Source: Bog-756 sp963725395 (GTDB lineage: Bacteria > Actinomycetota > Acidimicrobiia > Acidimicrobiales > RAAP-2). From it: a DNA stretch of 64,000 nt. Below, piece by piece: positions 32,167 through 40,955 of this stretch. The stretch spans positions 434,001-498,000 of the forward strand of contig CAVRYH010000005.1 of assembly GCA_963725395.1 (NCBI GenBank). The letters are read 5' to 3'. The notes beneath the pieces are model-generated. The model saw only the letters and a list, made by a program, of their open reading frames with translations. It was not told where the DNA came from and did not search any database. A program made the position numbers and the translations under genes. Positions within the stretch are counted from its first letter, which is position 1. Each line of letters starts with the position of its first letter.

Positions 32167-33144
32167 TCAGGCTGGAGATCTGAGACCGAGTGCCTCGCCG
32201 AGCTGGGTGACGCCGAAGGCGTCGACCGGGGACTGGAGCCCGAAGATGACCTCATCGACCCCGACGGCCAGGTAGTCGGCCACCAGCTCGGGAATCTGCT
32301 CGGGCCGCCCGACGAGCGAGCCGGCCGGGACCCGAGCCGGGCGGCCCGCGGCGTCCTCGGCGACCGGTTCGGGGTGGTCGGACGACGTGAGGATGCACGG
32401 GGCGAACAACGACACCTCGATCTGGGCGGGATCCCTGCCCGCCTCCTCACACCGCCGTTGGAGGAGGTCCGCGGTTTGGGCCACCTCATCGGCGGTCCCG
32501 ACCACGCCGCACTTGTCCGCGTAGCGGGCCACGAGGGGCAGGGCGCGGTCGTCGGCCCCGCCGATAAGGATTGGCGGTCCACCAGGTTGGGTCGGCCTCG
32601 GTAGGTTCCGCGCCCGATCGAGACGGAAGTGCCGCCCGACGAAGCTCACGTCGTCACCGGCGAACAGGCTGCGACAGATGCGCACCGATTCTTCGACCGC
32701 CCCGTCGTGGTCCCTGCCCGCCGGGTCCCCTGTCTCCCCCGATCGGGTCTCGCACTCTCCGTCGCCATCGATACACCGGACCAGCCCGCTGTCGTGCCGG
32801 CCCGTCGAGATCCCGAGGAGGGCCCGGCCCCGAGCGAGCACATCGATGGTCGTGACCATCTTGGCCAGGATGCCCGGGTTCCACGAGGCCACGTCGAGGA
32901 CGGCGACGCCGAGCTTGACTCGGGAGGTGCGGGCGGACAGGGCGCCGAGCAGTGTCAAGGCTTCGAGCGGCAGGGGCTCCGATCCGGCGGACGCCGGGTG
33001 AGTGAGCGGGGGATCGGTGTCGGTGACCCAGACGGATCCGAAATCCGAGCGGTCGGCCGCGGTGGCCAGACCGATGACGTGGTCCACGCGACGGTCGGGA
33101 GCCATCGTCGGACACCTCGGCAGGAGGACACCGAACTCGGTCAT
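32167..33144 (-). CDS. LLM class F420-dependent oxidoreductase
   Basis: The 325-residue protein has the TIM-barrel layout of the bacterial luciferase-like family. It begins TEFGVLLPRCP, has VWVTDTDPPL, TSRVKLGVAVLDVASWNPGILAKMVTTIDVLARGRALLGISTGR, PILIGGADDRALPLVARYAD and a C-terminal EQIPELVADYLAVGVDEVIFGL. Many actinobacterial members use coenzyme F420, so that cofactor is inferred; FMN is possible. ATG 33144 is preceded 6 nt upstream by TACGGT and no Shine-Dalgarno, another leaderless start. Confidence 0.82.
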   Translation of the reverse strand: MTEFGVLLPRCPTMAPDRRVDHVIGLATAADRSDFGSVWVTDTDPPLTHPASAGSEPLPLEALTLLGALSARTSRVKLGVAVLDVASWNPGILAKMVTTIDVLARGRALLGISTGRHDSGLVRCIDGDGECETRSGETGDPAGRDHDGAVEESVRICRSLFAGDDVSFVGRHFRLDRARNLPRPTQPGGPPILIGGADDRALPLVARYADKCGVVGTADEVAQTADLLQRRCEEAGRDPAQIEVSLFAPCILTSSDHPEPVAEDAAGRPARVPAGSLVGRPEQIPELVADYLAVGVDEVIFGLQSPVDAFGVTQLGEALGLRSPA

Positions 33145-33150
33145 GGGGGC

Positions 33151-33156
33151 ACCGTA
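33151..33156 (-). promoter_or_regulatory. Leaderless -10 for the LLM oxidoreductase gene
   Basis: On the minus strand TACGGT, then GCCCCC, then the ATG at 33144. The distance of 6 nt equals that at divIVA. Confidence 0.45.
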
Positions 33157-33174
33157 CCGCCCGACCGGGCCCGG

Positions 33175-34065
33175 TCAGGCGTCGCGGGTGGCCAGTACCC
33201 AGGTCCCGGCACCGACCACCACCACCGTGTAGAGCACCAGCGTCACCGTGGCCGCGGAGGGTGTCATCAGCACGCCGGCGAAATCGGTCTTCCGGGTGGT
33301 GACCTCGATCATGGCGAGACCGAGGTTCGAAGGCAGGAACTTCTCGATGGAGTCGGCGATGCTGGACGGCAGGACGTCGATGATCAAGGGGAGGACCAAC
33401 AGCACGCCGACGAACACCGAAATGGCTGCCGCTGTGTGCCGGAGGATGAATCCGAACCCGAAGGCGATGAGGGCCAGCAAGGTCAGGTAGATTCCGCACA
33501 GGAACACGGCGCGCGCCGCTCCGGGGTCGGTGATGTTCACCGTCGGGATCTGCGAGCTGTTCACCTGGGTCAGGATGGTGCTGCCGGCGGGCAGGACCCG
33601 CGCTCCGTGCGCGCTGAGCACCGCCTGGCCGACGAAGAAGGAGGCGAACGCCGTCACTTCGGTGACGGCGAAGACCGTGACGGCGACGACGATCCCCTTG
33701 GCCGCCAGCACCGAGGTGCGCCGGGGCACCGTGGCCAGCGTGGTCCGGATCGCTCCGGTGGCGTACTCGGACGTCACGATGAGCGCTCCGAGTACCCCGA
33801 CGACGAACTGCGAGATGAACTCGCCGGTCTGGGAGAAGCGGACGGGATCGAACTGGGCGCGGTCGGCGAACCCGAGCGACGCCCATCGTCCGGCCTCGAT
33901 GTTCGAGACCAGCGCCGAGAGGCCGACGCCGGCGACCACGATCACCACGAGGGAGATCCACGTCGAGCGGACCGAGCGCAGCTTGGTCCACTCCGAGACC
34001 GTGCTGAGACGCACGCCAGCTCGCCCGTGGGCGGCAGGGGAGAGTCGTTCCTCGGTCAGGGTCAC
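33175..34065 (-). CDS. ABC-2 type transporter permease
   Basis: The 296-residue protein has six predicted membrane segments: near residues 37-55 (TWISLVVIVVAGVGLSALV), 87-103 (FVVGVLGALIVTSEYATGA region), 120-140, 185-205, 215-235 and 270-290. EYATGAIRTTLATVPRR and an N-terminal SEWTKLRSVRSTW stretch are typical of actinobacterial ABC-2 permeases. The substrate is unknown; relatives export lipids, antibiotics or peptides. The GTG start overlaps the stop of the ATPase gene by 4 nt, so the pair is translated together. Confidence 0.85.
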   Translation of the reverse strand: MTLTEERLSPAAHGRAGVRLSTVSEWTKLRSVRSTWISLVVIVVAGVGLSALVSNIEAGRWASLGFADRAQFDPVRFSQTGEFISQFVVGVLGALIVTSEYATGAIRTTLATVPRRTSVLAAKGIVVAVTVFAVTEVTAFASFFVGQAVLSAHGARVLPAGSTILTQVNSSQIPTVNITDPGAARAVFLCGIYLTLLALIAFGFGFILRHTAAAISVFVGVLLVLPLIIDVLPSSIADSIEKFLPSNLGLAMIEVTTRKTDFAGVLMTPSAATVTLVLYTVVVVGAGTWVLATRDA

Positions 34066-34985
34066 CCGGTGACCCCCGTCCTCGTGGTGCCGTGGTAGTC
34101 GACGGCGTCCGAGGTGAGCTCCATGAAGACGTCCTCCAGGCTGGGCTGGACGGGACTCAGTTCGTGGAGCGCGATACCCGATCGCTGGGCCAGATCGCCG
34201 ATGTGGTCCGCGGCCATCCGTGTCACGAGGAGGGCTCCGTCATCGCTGCGGTCCACCGCACCGCCGGCAATGGTGACGGCATCGGCCAGCTTGTCTGGTT
34301 CGGGCGACCGGACCCGCACGGCCGCCTCGGTGTTGGAGGAGATGAAGTCCGAGACCGTGGTGTCAGCGATCAGCCTGCCGCGCCCGATGACGACGAGGTC
34401 GGTGGCTGTCAGCGCCATCTCGCTCATGAGGTGGCTGGACACGAAGATGGTCCGTCCTTCGCCGGCCAGCGACTTGAGCAGGGTGCGGACCCACAGGATC
34501 CCCTCGGGGTCCAGCCCGTTGATGGGCTCGTCGAACAACAGCACCTCGGGGTCGCCGAGGAGGGCCGAGGCGATGCCGAGGCGTTGGCTCATCCCGAGGG
34601 AGAACTTCCCCACCCGCCGGTGCCCGACCGCGGTGAGCCCGACCTGGTCGAGGACCTCGTCGACTCGGGACGACGGGATGGCGTTGGTCTGGGCCAGGCT
34701 CAGCAGATGAAGGCGCGCCGAGCGCCCGGGATGCACGGCCTTGGCCTCCAACAGTGCCCCCACCTCGCGGAGGGGCCAGGGGAGGTCGTGGTACCGACGG
34801 CCGTCGATGGTCACCGAGCCCGCGTCGGGGCGGTCCAACCCCATGATCATCCTCATGGTGGTGGACTTGCCGGATCCGTTGGGCCCGAGGAACCCGGTCA
34901 CCTCCCCGGCGCGTACCTCGAAACTGAGATCGTCCACGGCGATGGTCCGGCCATAGTGCTTGGACAGCTGGACGGCCCGGATCAT
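34062..34985 (-). CDS. ABC transporter ATP-binding protein (ABC-2 partner)
   Basis: The 307-residue ATPase has Walker A GPNGSGKST, the signature region FSLGMSQRLGIASALLGDPEVLLFDEP with Walker B, a D-loop (INGLDPEG) and SSHLMSEM with the switch histidine. The C-terminal extension of about 90 residues (TEAAVRVRSPEPDKLADAV onward) is typical of the DrrA/CcmA-like drug-export subfamily. ATG 34985 gives the usual MIRAVQLSKHYG start; the open frame upstream to 35363 is a shadow. It forms a two-gene exporter with the downstream permease. Confidence 0.88.
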   Translation of the reverse strand: MIRAVQLSKHYGRTIAVDDLSFEVRAGEVTGFLGPNGSGKSTTMRMIMGLDRPDAGSVTIDGRRYHDLPWPLREVGALLEAKAVHPGRSARLHLLSLAQTNAIPSSRVDEVLDQVGLTAVGHRRVGKFSLGMSQRLGIASALLGDPEVLLFDEPINGLDPEGILWVRTLLKSLAGEGRTIFVSSHLMSEMALTATDLVVIGRGRLIADTTVSDFISSNTEAAVRVRSPEPDKLADAVTIAGGAVDRSDDGALLVTRMAADHIGDLAQRSGIALHELSPVQPSLEDVFMELTSDAVDYHGTTRTGVTG

Positions 34986-35092
34986 GGCCGGGGGCAAAGG
35001 AGCTGCATGGCTGTGGACCGTACCAGCGCCGGTCTCGGGCCCGATCGTGCCCGGTGGGGCAGGAGTCGGCCTCCGGGGGGCGGGCTCCGGGC

Positions 35093-35974
35093 TCAGGCGT
35101 CGGCCAGACCGAGTACCCGCAGAGCATTGGTGCGCAGGAACTTGGGCCAGACCTCGTCCTTCAGCCCGATACCGGGGAGCTCGGTCATGCTCCGCTCGAT
35201 GGACAGACCCATGGGGAAGTAGCCGGCGTAGATGATCTTGTCGGCTCCCCGCGTGTTCGCGTAGTCGATGATGGCCTTCGGGTAGTACTTGGGGGCGAAG
35301 GCGCTCGTCGAGTAGTGGAGCCCGGGCCACTTGAGCATGAGCTTGACGGCCAGATCGGTCCAAGGCTCACACCCGTGGCGGGTCACGAACACGAGGTCGG
35401 GGAAGTCGAACATGACCTCGTCGATGAGCTCGACGTGCTGGCAGGCCGCCTTGAGCCGCGGCCCGGGGATACCGGCGCAGCAGAAGATGGGGATCCCCAG
35501 CTCCACGCATTTGGCATAGAGGGGGTACATCTTCTTGTCGTTGATGGGCACCTGGGGGAAGGTGCCGGCGGGGAACACCCCGACCGCCCGGACACCGAAC
35601 GTCTCGTACTCCTTCACCAGCCTTCGGATGCCCTTCATGCCGTCGTTGGGGTCGGCGGTGGAAGAGGGGATGAACCGGTCGGGATGCCTTTCCACCGCCT
35701 CGGCACCGGTGCCCGCCGGATCACCGACTCCGATGAGTCCGCGTTCGATCCCCCACAGGTCCATCTCCCGCAAGGTGAGGCCGACAGGGTCGTCGACGTT
35801 CTGGAGCGCCTTGCCGGGTACGTCCTTGAAGAGGTACTCGACCGGGAACTCGAATTGCTCCTTCGACTCCCGGTCCTTGGTCTGGCGGGTGATGAACCGG
35901 TAGACCTCTTTCATGTCGGGATGGGGGAAACCCAGCATGGTGTCGATCACCCCCACGCTCCTCAGATCAACCAT
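35093..35974 (-). CDS. Amidohydrolase family protein (amidohydrolase 2 / decarboxylase-like)
   Basis: The 293-residue protein starts at ATG 35974, with GGAAGGAG 9 nt upstream. Its TIM-barrel features include a short N-terminal strand (VGVIDTMLGFPHPD), where the usual HxH pair is not evident, a middle KCVELGIPIFCCAGIPGP strand, FPDLVFVTRHGCEPWTDLAVKL with a conserved His, and DYANTRGADKIIYAGYFPMGL near the end. This resembles the amidohydrolase 2 group, which includes ACMSD and resorcylate decarboxylases. The weak metal motif makes the activity uncertain. It is divergent from an SDR gene and may share a catabolic pathway with it; that is inference. Confidence 0.75.
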   Translation of the reverse strand: MVDLRSVGVIDTMLGFPHPDMKEVYRFITRQTKDRESKEQFEFPVEYLFKDVPGKALQNVDDPVGLTLREMDLWGIERGLIGVGDPAGTGAEAVERHPDRFIPSSTADPNDGMKGIRRLVKEYETFGVRAVGVFPAGTFPQVPINDKKMYPLYAKCVELGIPIFCCAGIPGPRLKAACQHVELIDEVMFDFPDLVFVTRHGCEPWTDLAVKLMLKWPGLHYSTSAFAPKYYPKAIIDYANTRGADKIIYAGYFPMGLSIERSMTELPGIGLKDEVWPKFLRTNALRVLGLADA

Positions 35975-36149
35975 CGCCAGTGACTCCTTCCGGGGTGGGT
36001 CGATCGGAGCACGACCCCGCACCCCTCCGATGTAGCGCACCTGGATGGTCAGAGCGCGTTCGCCCGGTCCACCCAGGATGGCGGGCGGGCTGCGACCAAG
36101 GGCGGCCCACAGGGTCTCCGCCCAGCCGACGCCGGTAGGGTCTCCGCCC

Positions 36150-36929
36150 ATGGAACTGCGACTCGACGGCAAGACCGCGCTGATCACCGGAGCGTCACGT
36201 GGCATCGGACAGGCCATCGCCCAGGCCTTCGCCACCGCAGGGGCATCCGTGATGCTCTCTTCGCGCAAGGCGGAGGCGCTGGCCGAGTCGGTGGCCAAGA
36301 TCGATGCCGCCAAGGGGGACCGGGCCGGTGCCGTGGACTGGCGGACGGCCAACGCCGGTGACCCCGACCAGGCGGCCGCCTGTGTGGAAGCGACGATCGA
36401 ACGGTTCGGGGCCGTCGACATCCTGGTCAACAACGCGGCCACCAACCCCTACTACGGCCCCATCATCGATCTCGACACCGGCCGGGCCGACAAGACGGTG
36501 CGCGTCAACCAGACCGGCTATCTCGAGTGGGCTCAAGCGGTCTGGCGCGCCCACCAGGCCGAGCACGGGGGCGTGATCCTCAACCTGGCCTCGATCGGTG
36601 GGCTCTCGGTCGAGGGTGGCATCGGTTGGTACAACGTGACCAAAGCAGCGGTCATCCACCTGACCCGGCAACTGGCCGGTGAGCTCGGACCGAAGGTGCG
36701 GGTCAACGGACTGGCCCCCGGTCTGGTCAAGACCGAGTTCGCCCGGGCCCTGTGGGAACCGGGCGAGCAGTCCATCGCCGCACGCCTGCCGCTGCGTCGC
36801 CTCGGTGTGCCCGAGGACATCGCCAACGCTGCCCTGTTCCTCTGCTCGGACGCCGCGTCCTGGATCACCGGTCATACGGTGGTCATCGACGGTGGTGCCC
36901 TGTGCATCGCCAGCGGCGGGATCTCCTGA
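36150..36929 (+). CDS. Short-chain dehydrogenase/reductase (SDR) family oxidoreductase
   Basis: The 259-residue Rossmann-fold enzyme has the classical SDR motifs: TGASRGIGQAIA for NAD(P), VNNAATN, the catalytic Ser in LNLASIGG, YNVTKAA with the Tyr/Lys pair (G-W-Y-N-V-T-K), VNGLAPGLVKTEFA, and a C-terminal SWITGHTVVIDGG. Substrate is unknown; 3-oxoacyl reductase-like and 2-dehydro enzymes share this pattern. ATG 36150 has TAGGGT 8 nt upstream and no Shine-Dalgarno, so a leaderless start is plausible. It is convergent with menE. Confidence 0.88.
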   Translation: MELRLDGKTALITGASRGIGQAIAQAFATAGASVMLSSRKAEALAESVAKIDAAKGDRAGAVDWRTANAGDPDQAAACVEATIERFGAVDILVNNAATNPYYGPIIDLDTGRADKTVRVNQTGYLEWAQAVWRAHQAEHGGVILNLASIGGLSVEGGIGWYNVTKAAVIHLTRQLAGELGPKVRVNGLAPGLVKTEFARALWEPGEQSIAARLPLRRLGVPEDIANAALFLCSDAASWITGHTVVIDGGALCIASGGIS

Positions 36930-36958
36930 TCGCCGGATCGTCCTGTGAGGCCCGGGGT

Positions 36959-38073
36959 TCAGCGCAGGTCTGTCCGGCGGACCTTCCCGCTCGGTGTACG
37001 CGGCAACGACCCCACGAGCACGAGCTCCCGCGGGGCGGCCCAGGGTGCGAGCTGGTCAGCCACCAGTGAGCGGAGCTCGGCCAGGGCCGGGGACTCGCCT
37101 TCGTCGGCCGGCACCACCCAGGCCACCACACGCTCGCCCCACTCGGCATCGGTTCGCTTCCAGACCGCCACCTCGCCCACGCCGGGATGCCCGGCCAGGA
37201 GCTGTTCGACAGCCGCCGGCCAGACCTTCTCCCCCCCGGTGACGATGACCTCGGCGATGCGGCCGAAGACGCTGAGCCGGCCGTCGGGCTCCAGGCGGCC
37301 GGCATCGCCGGTCGGGAACCAGGCTCCTTCCCGCCGGGGATCGGTGCCGTCCCGGTACCCCGGAACAGCATGGGACCCCTCACCAAGATCTCGCCCGCGC
37401 CGCCATCGATCCGCACCTCGGCCCCCTCGATCGGGACGCCGTCGTAGACGATCCCCGAGCCGGTCTCGGTCATGCCGTACGTGGTGACGACGTTTCGGGG
37501 TAGACCCCCCGGCGGGGCGGCTCCACCCAGCAGGACCGCCCGGTACGCCGAGGCATCGGTGCGCCCCAGCGCGGTGGCCACCAGCGACACGAGCGTGGCG
37601 CCGAGCCGACCCTGCCGCTCGATCTCGTCGGCGTCGAAGCGCTCGAGGACCGTGCACGGGGTGCCCGTGACCAGCGACCGCGTCACGACCGAGAGCCCCC
37701 CGATATGGGCCAAGGGGAGGCAGGCCACCCACCGGTCGTTCCCGGGATCGACACCGAGGCGGGCCGAGGTGGCCAGCCCCGACGCCGACACGGCGTCGTG
37801 GGTCAGGACCGCTCCCTTGGCCTGCCCCGTGGTCCCACTGGTGACGACGACCAGGGCATCGCCCGGCTCGGTCGGGACGCCCCCGGGCCGGCGGTGCGCC
37901 CCGTCGTCGTCGACGACGATGCCGGGCCGCAGGGTCTCCACCAGCCCTTCGACGACCGGTCGGGCCAGGCGACGGTCCAAGGGCAGCACGGCGTGGCCCT
38001 GGTCCCAGGCCGCCCGGAGCGCGTCGACGAAGTCGCGGCCGGCCGGGAGGTCCAGCGCTACCAACTCCGGCAT
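36959..38073 (-). CDS. menE: o-Succinylbenzoate-CoA ligase MenE, apparent frameshift near 37358
   Basis: MenE activates o-succinylbenzoate with ATP and CoA in menaquinone synthesis. The ANL motif VVVTSGTTGQAKGAVLTHDA, LLGGAAPPGG and TYGMTETGSG are in one frame up to GPMLFRG. After a CCCC run at about 37358-37361 (G-run on the coding strand) the neighbouring frame continues YRDGTD, AWFPTGDAGRLEPDG, RIAEVIVTGGEKVWP and LPRTPSGKVRRTDLR with the catalytic lysine. Adding one base gives 371 residues, the normal short MenE length. ATG 38073 follows TAGGCT by 6 nt, a leaderless start. Confidence 0.87.
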
Positions 38074-38125
38074 GCGGGTAGCCTAGGCGACCGTACGAGC
38101 AGAGACTCTAGGAGTGAATGGTCGA

Positions 38126-39067
38126 ATGGTTGCCCCGGATCAGACAGACAGTGTCGGGACCGAAGCGGGAGCCAAGCCCGCGACGGTGATCACCGGTCCC
38201 CCCGCCGATCCGGTCGACCGGTTTCGTTCCCTCCCGCTGCCGGCGTGGGAGCGGCGGGGCGGGTACCGCGACATTCGCTTCGACGTGGCCGAGGGCATGG
38301 CCAAGCTGACCATCGCCCGGCCCGAGGTGCGCAACGCATTCCGGCCCCAGACCCTGTTCGAGCTGGCCGACGCCTTCGCCGTGGCCCGCGACGACCCGGA
38401 GGTGGGGGTGGTCATCCTGACCGGCGAGGGCCCCGACGCGTTCTGTTCGGGGGGCGACCAGAAGGTGCGGGGCGATGACGGGTATCTCGGCGACGACGCC
38501 GTCGCCCAGCAGGGCATCGGACGCCTCAACGTCCTCGACCTGCAGGTCCAGATCCGCCGGCTGCCCAAGCCCGTCGTGGCCATGGTGGCCGGCTACGCCA
38601 TCGGCGGGGGCCACATCCTCCACCTCGTCTGCGATCTGAGCATCGCCGCCGACAACGCCCGGTTCGGCCAGACGGGTCCGAAGGTCGGCAGTTTCGACGG
38701 CGGCTACGGGGCCAGCCTGCTGGCCCGGACCATCGGACTGAAGCGGGCCAAAGAGGTGTGGTTCTTGTGCCGGCAGTACGACGCGGCCACGGCGCTCGAA
38801 TGGGGCCTGGTCAACGAGGTCGTCCCCCTGGACCGGCTGGAGCACGAGACCGTGGCCTGGTGCCGCCAGATGCTGTCCCTCTCACCACTGGCCCTGCGCA
38901 TGCTGAAAGGTGGCCTCCACGCCGCCGACGACGGTCTTGCCGGGCTGCAGCAGTTCGCCGGTGACGCCACCATGCTCTTCTACATGAGCGAGGAGGGTCA
39001 GGAGGGCCGCAACGCCTTCCAGGAGCACCGGCCACCTGATTTCGGCCGGTTCCCCCGTCGACCGTGA
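38126..39067 (+). CDS. menB: 1,4-Dihydroxy-2-naphthoyl-CoA synthase MenB
   Basis: MenB closes the naphthoate ring of menaquinone by an intramolecular Claisen reaction. The 313-residue crotonase-fold protein has SGGDQKVRGDDGY, the oxyanion-hole Gly in AGYAIGGGHILH, TGPKVGSFDGGYGASLLAR, and the distinctive MenB end HRPPDFGRFPRRP. ATG 38126 is preferred since GGAGTG lies 9 nt before it; GTG 38114 is possible. It is divergent from menE and followed by menA. Confidence 0.93.
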   Translation: MVAPDQTDSVGTEAGAKPATVITGPPADPVDRFRSLPLPAWERRGGYRDIRFDVAEGMAKLTIARPEVRNAFRPQTLFELADAFAVARDDPEVGVVILTGEGPDAFCSGGDQKVRGDDGYLGDDAVAQQGIGRLNVLDLQVQIRRLPKPVVAMVAGYAIGGGHILHLVCDLSIAADNARFGQTGPKVGSFDGGYGASLLARTIGLKRAKEVWFLCRQYDAATALEWGLVNEVVPLDRLEHETVAWCRQMLSLSPLALRMLKGGLHAADDGLAGLQQFAGDATMLFYMSEEGQEGRNAFQEHRPPDFGRFPRRP

Positions 39068-39104
39068 ACGACCGCCCGCCGGGCCGCCCGGGGGGGCCGC
39101 CCAC

Positions 39105-40079
39105 GTGACCACGGACGACGTGCCTCCCGGCACCCACGCCCCGACGACCGGCCCGGGCCGGTACAAGCGCTGGGTGCTGGGTGCCCGTCCTCGTACCCTG
39201 CCGGCCGCCGTTGTCCCGGTGGTCGTGGGGACCTCCGCCGCCCATCCGCTCGCCGGCGCATCGGCACCGGCGGGTGTCAACCCGTGGTGGTGTGCCCTCG
39301 GCGCGCTCGTGGTGGCCCTGTCGATCCAGGTGGGTACCAACTACGCCAACGACTACTCCGACGGCGTCCGCGGGACCGACGACGCCCGTGTCGGTCCGTT
39401 GCGGTTGGTGGCATCCGGATCGGCCTCGCCGTCGGCGGTCAAGCGGGCCGCCCTGGTCTCGTTCGGCGTGGCCGCCGTGGTCGGGCTGGCGTTGGCCTGG
39501 GCCACCTCGTGGTGGATCCTCCTGGTCGGCGCGGCGTGCCTGGCGGCCGGTTGGTTCTACACCGGTGGCCCGCGGCCCTACGGGTACGCCGGTCTCGGCG
39601 AGCTGTTCGTGTTCGTGTTCTTCGGGCTGGTGGCCACCGTCGGGACGTACTACGTCCAGACCCGGCGCATCGACGAACCCGTGGTGTGGTTCGCTGCTGC
39701 CGCCGTCGGGCTGCTGGCCACGGCCCTCCTGCTGGCCAACAACCTGCGGGACATCGCCACCGACGCCGAGAGCGGGAAGCACACGCTCGCCGTCCGGGTC
39801 GGGCGCCGGGTGGCGGGCCGGTGCTACGTGGCCAGCATCGGCCTCCCGGTCGCCGGCGTCCTGGCCTGGGCACTCTGGTCGGTCGTGACCAGCGCGTCGC
39901 CCCACTCGGCGGCGGCATTCCTGCCGTTGCTCGCCCTCCCCCTCGTGGTGGCGCCGATACGGCTGGTCGAGAGCGACGCCTCGGGACGGGCCCTGCTTCC
40001 CGTCCTCGGTGCCACCGGTCGGCTCCAACTGGTGTTCGGGGGACTGCTGGCCGTGGCCCTGTGGCTGTGGGTGACGTGA
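39105..40079 (+). CDS. menA: 1,4-Dihydroxy-2-naphthoate polyprenyltransferase MenA
   Basis: MenA attaches the isoprenoid tail to DHNA in the membrane. The 324-residue UbiA-family protein has about eight membrane segments and both aspartate-rich motifs: NYANDYSDGVRGTDD and NNLRDIATDAESGK. GTG 39105 lacks a Shine-Dalgarno. A GTG at 39064 overlaps the menB stop (GTGA) but is out of frame by one base across a run of seven G residues (about 39091-39097); if one G is missing, the true start is 39064 and the protein gains about 14 residues. Confidence 0.93.
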   Translation: MTTDDVPPGTHAPTTGPGRYKRWVLGARPRTLPAAVVPVVVGTSAAHPLAGASAPAGVNPWWCALGALVVALSIQVGTNYANDYSDGVRGTDDARVGPLRLVASGSASPSAVKRAALVSFGVAAVVGLALAWATSWWILLVGAACLAAGWFYTGGPRPYGYAGLGELFVFVFFGLVATVGTYYVQTRRIDEPVVWFAAAAVGLLATALLLANNLRDIATDAESGKHTLAVRVGRRVAGRCYVASIGLPVAGVLAWALWSVVTSASPHSAAAFLPLLALPLVVAPIRLVESDASGRALLPVLGATGRLQLVFGGLLAVALWLWVT

Positions 40080-40092
40080 GCGGCACCCCGCT

Positions 40093-40932
40093 TCAGCGTC
40101 CACGATCCGGCGTCAGGTGCCCACGGACCAGTTCCCCCACGAGGACGGGATACTGGAGATGGGGCGCATGACCGGCACCGCGCACGATCCGGTGGTTGGC
40201 GTTCGGACCGATGGCTCGGGTCAGCCGTCCGCCGAGTGCGGTGAACTTCGGGTCGAGTTCGCCGGTGATCACGAGGACCGGCATCTCCAGTCGGGACAGA
40301 TCGGCCCACAGGGGCTGCTGGGTGCCGGTCCCGGCCAGACGGAGGCTCGACGCCAGGCCCGGACCGGTGTTGGTCAGCCGCTCCTCGAGCCCACCCTCCA
40401 CCGGCCCGACGCCCGCGAACATCGGGTTCTCCATCCAGCGGCGGAGGAACACCTCCACGGGGACGGCGGCCGACCCGGATCCCGGCTCGGGATCGAGCTG
40501 TCGGGCCAGCGCCTCGTCGGATCGCCGGCGCTCCCGGCGCTCGTCGGCGTCCTCGATCCCCGCAGTGACCGAGATGAGGACCAGCGACTCGACGAGGTCG
40601 GGACGGGCGAGGGCGAGGTGCAGGCAGAATCGTGCCCCCATCGAGTACCCCAGGTAGGCGGCACGACCCCCGACCTGTCCGAGCAGTTCGGAACCCCCGG
40701 GAAGCGTGGCGGCGATGGGGGACGATCCCCCGTGGCCGGGCAGGTCCACGGCGGTCACCCGGTGGTCCGAGGCCAGGTCGCGGTCCATCGTGTTCCAGAC
40801 GCGCCCCGTCTGGGTGAACCCGTGGGCCAGCACCAGGTTCGGTCCACAGCCCGACGTCTCGGCCCGGAGGACAGAGGCCGCCCCGGTGCCGGGCGGCGTG
40901 GCGGGCGGATCAGGGGGGATCGTGGCTGACAT
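40093..40932 (-). CDS. menH: Alpha/beta hydrolase, probable MenH (SHCHC synthase)
   Basis: The 279-residue hydrolase has the oxyanion region LVLAHGFTQTGRVWN, the nucleophile elbow YLGYSMGARFCLHLAL, the catalytic Asp in ITGELDPKF and His in RGAGHAPHLQYP. GFTQTG and the SMGGR-like elbow (SMGAR) resemble MenH, which removes pyruvate from SEPHCHC. Position between menA and menD supports the role, but many such hydrolases are mis-assigned, so it remains probable. The start is 23 nt from the divergent menD. Confidence 0.72.
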   Translation of the reverse strand: MSATIPPDPPATPPGTGAASVLRAETSGCGPNLVLAHGFTQTGRVWNTMDRDLASDHRVTAVDLPGHGGSSPIAATLPGGSELLGQVGGRAAYLGYSMGARFCLHLALARPDLVESLVLISVTAGIEDADERRERRRSDEALARQLDPEPGSGSAAVPVEVFLRRWMENPMFAGVGPVEGGLEERLTNTGPGLASSLRLAGTGTQQPLWADLSRLEMPVLVITGELDPKFTALGGRLTRAIGPNANHRIVRGAGHAPHLQYPVLVGELVRGHLTPDRGR

Positions 40933-40955
40933 GGGCGACCGGAGCGAGCGTACCG

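Noticed and set aside
32054..32275. Cys-rich small ORF (MSTHACSCC...) as a leader peptide
   Set aside because: It runs antisense into the LLM gene end and no gene follows on its strand, so an attenuation role makes no sense; no ribosome binding site.
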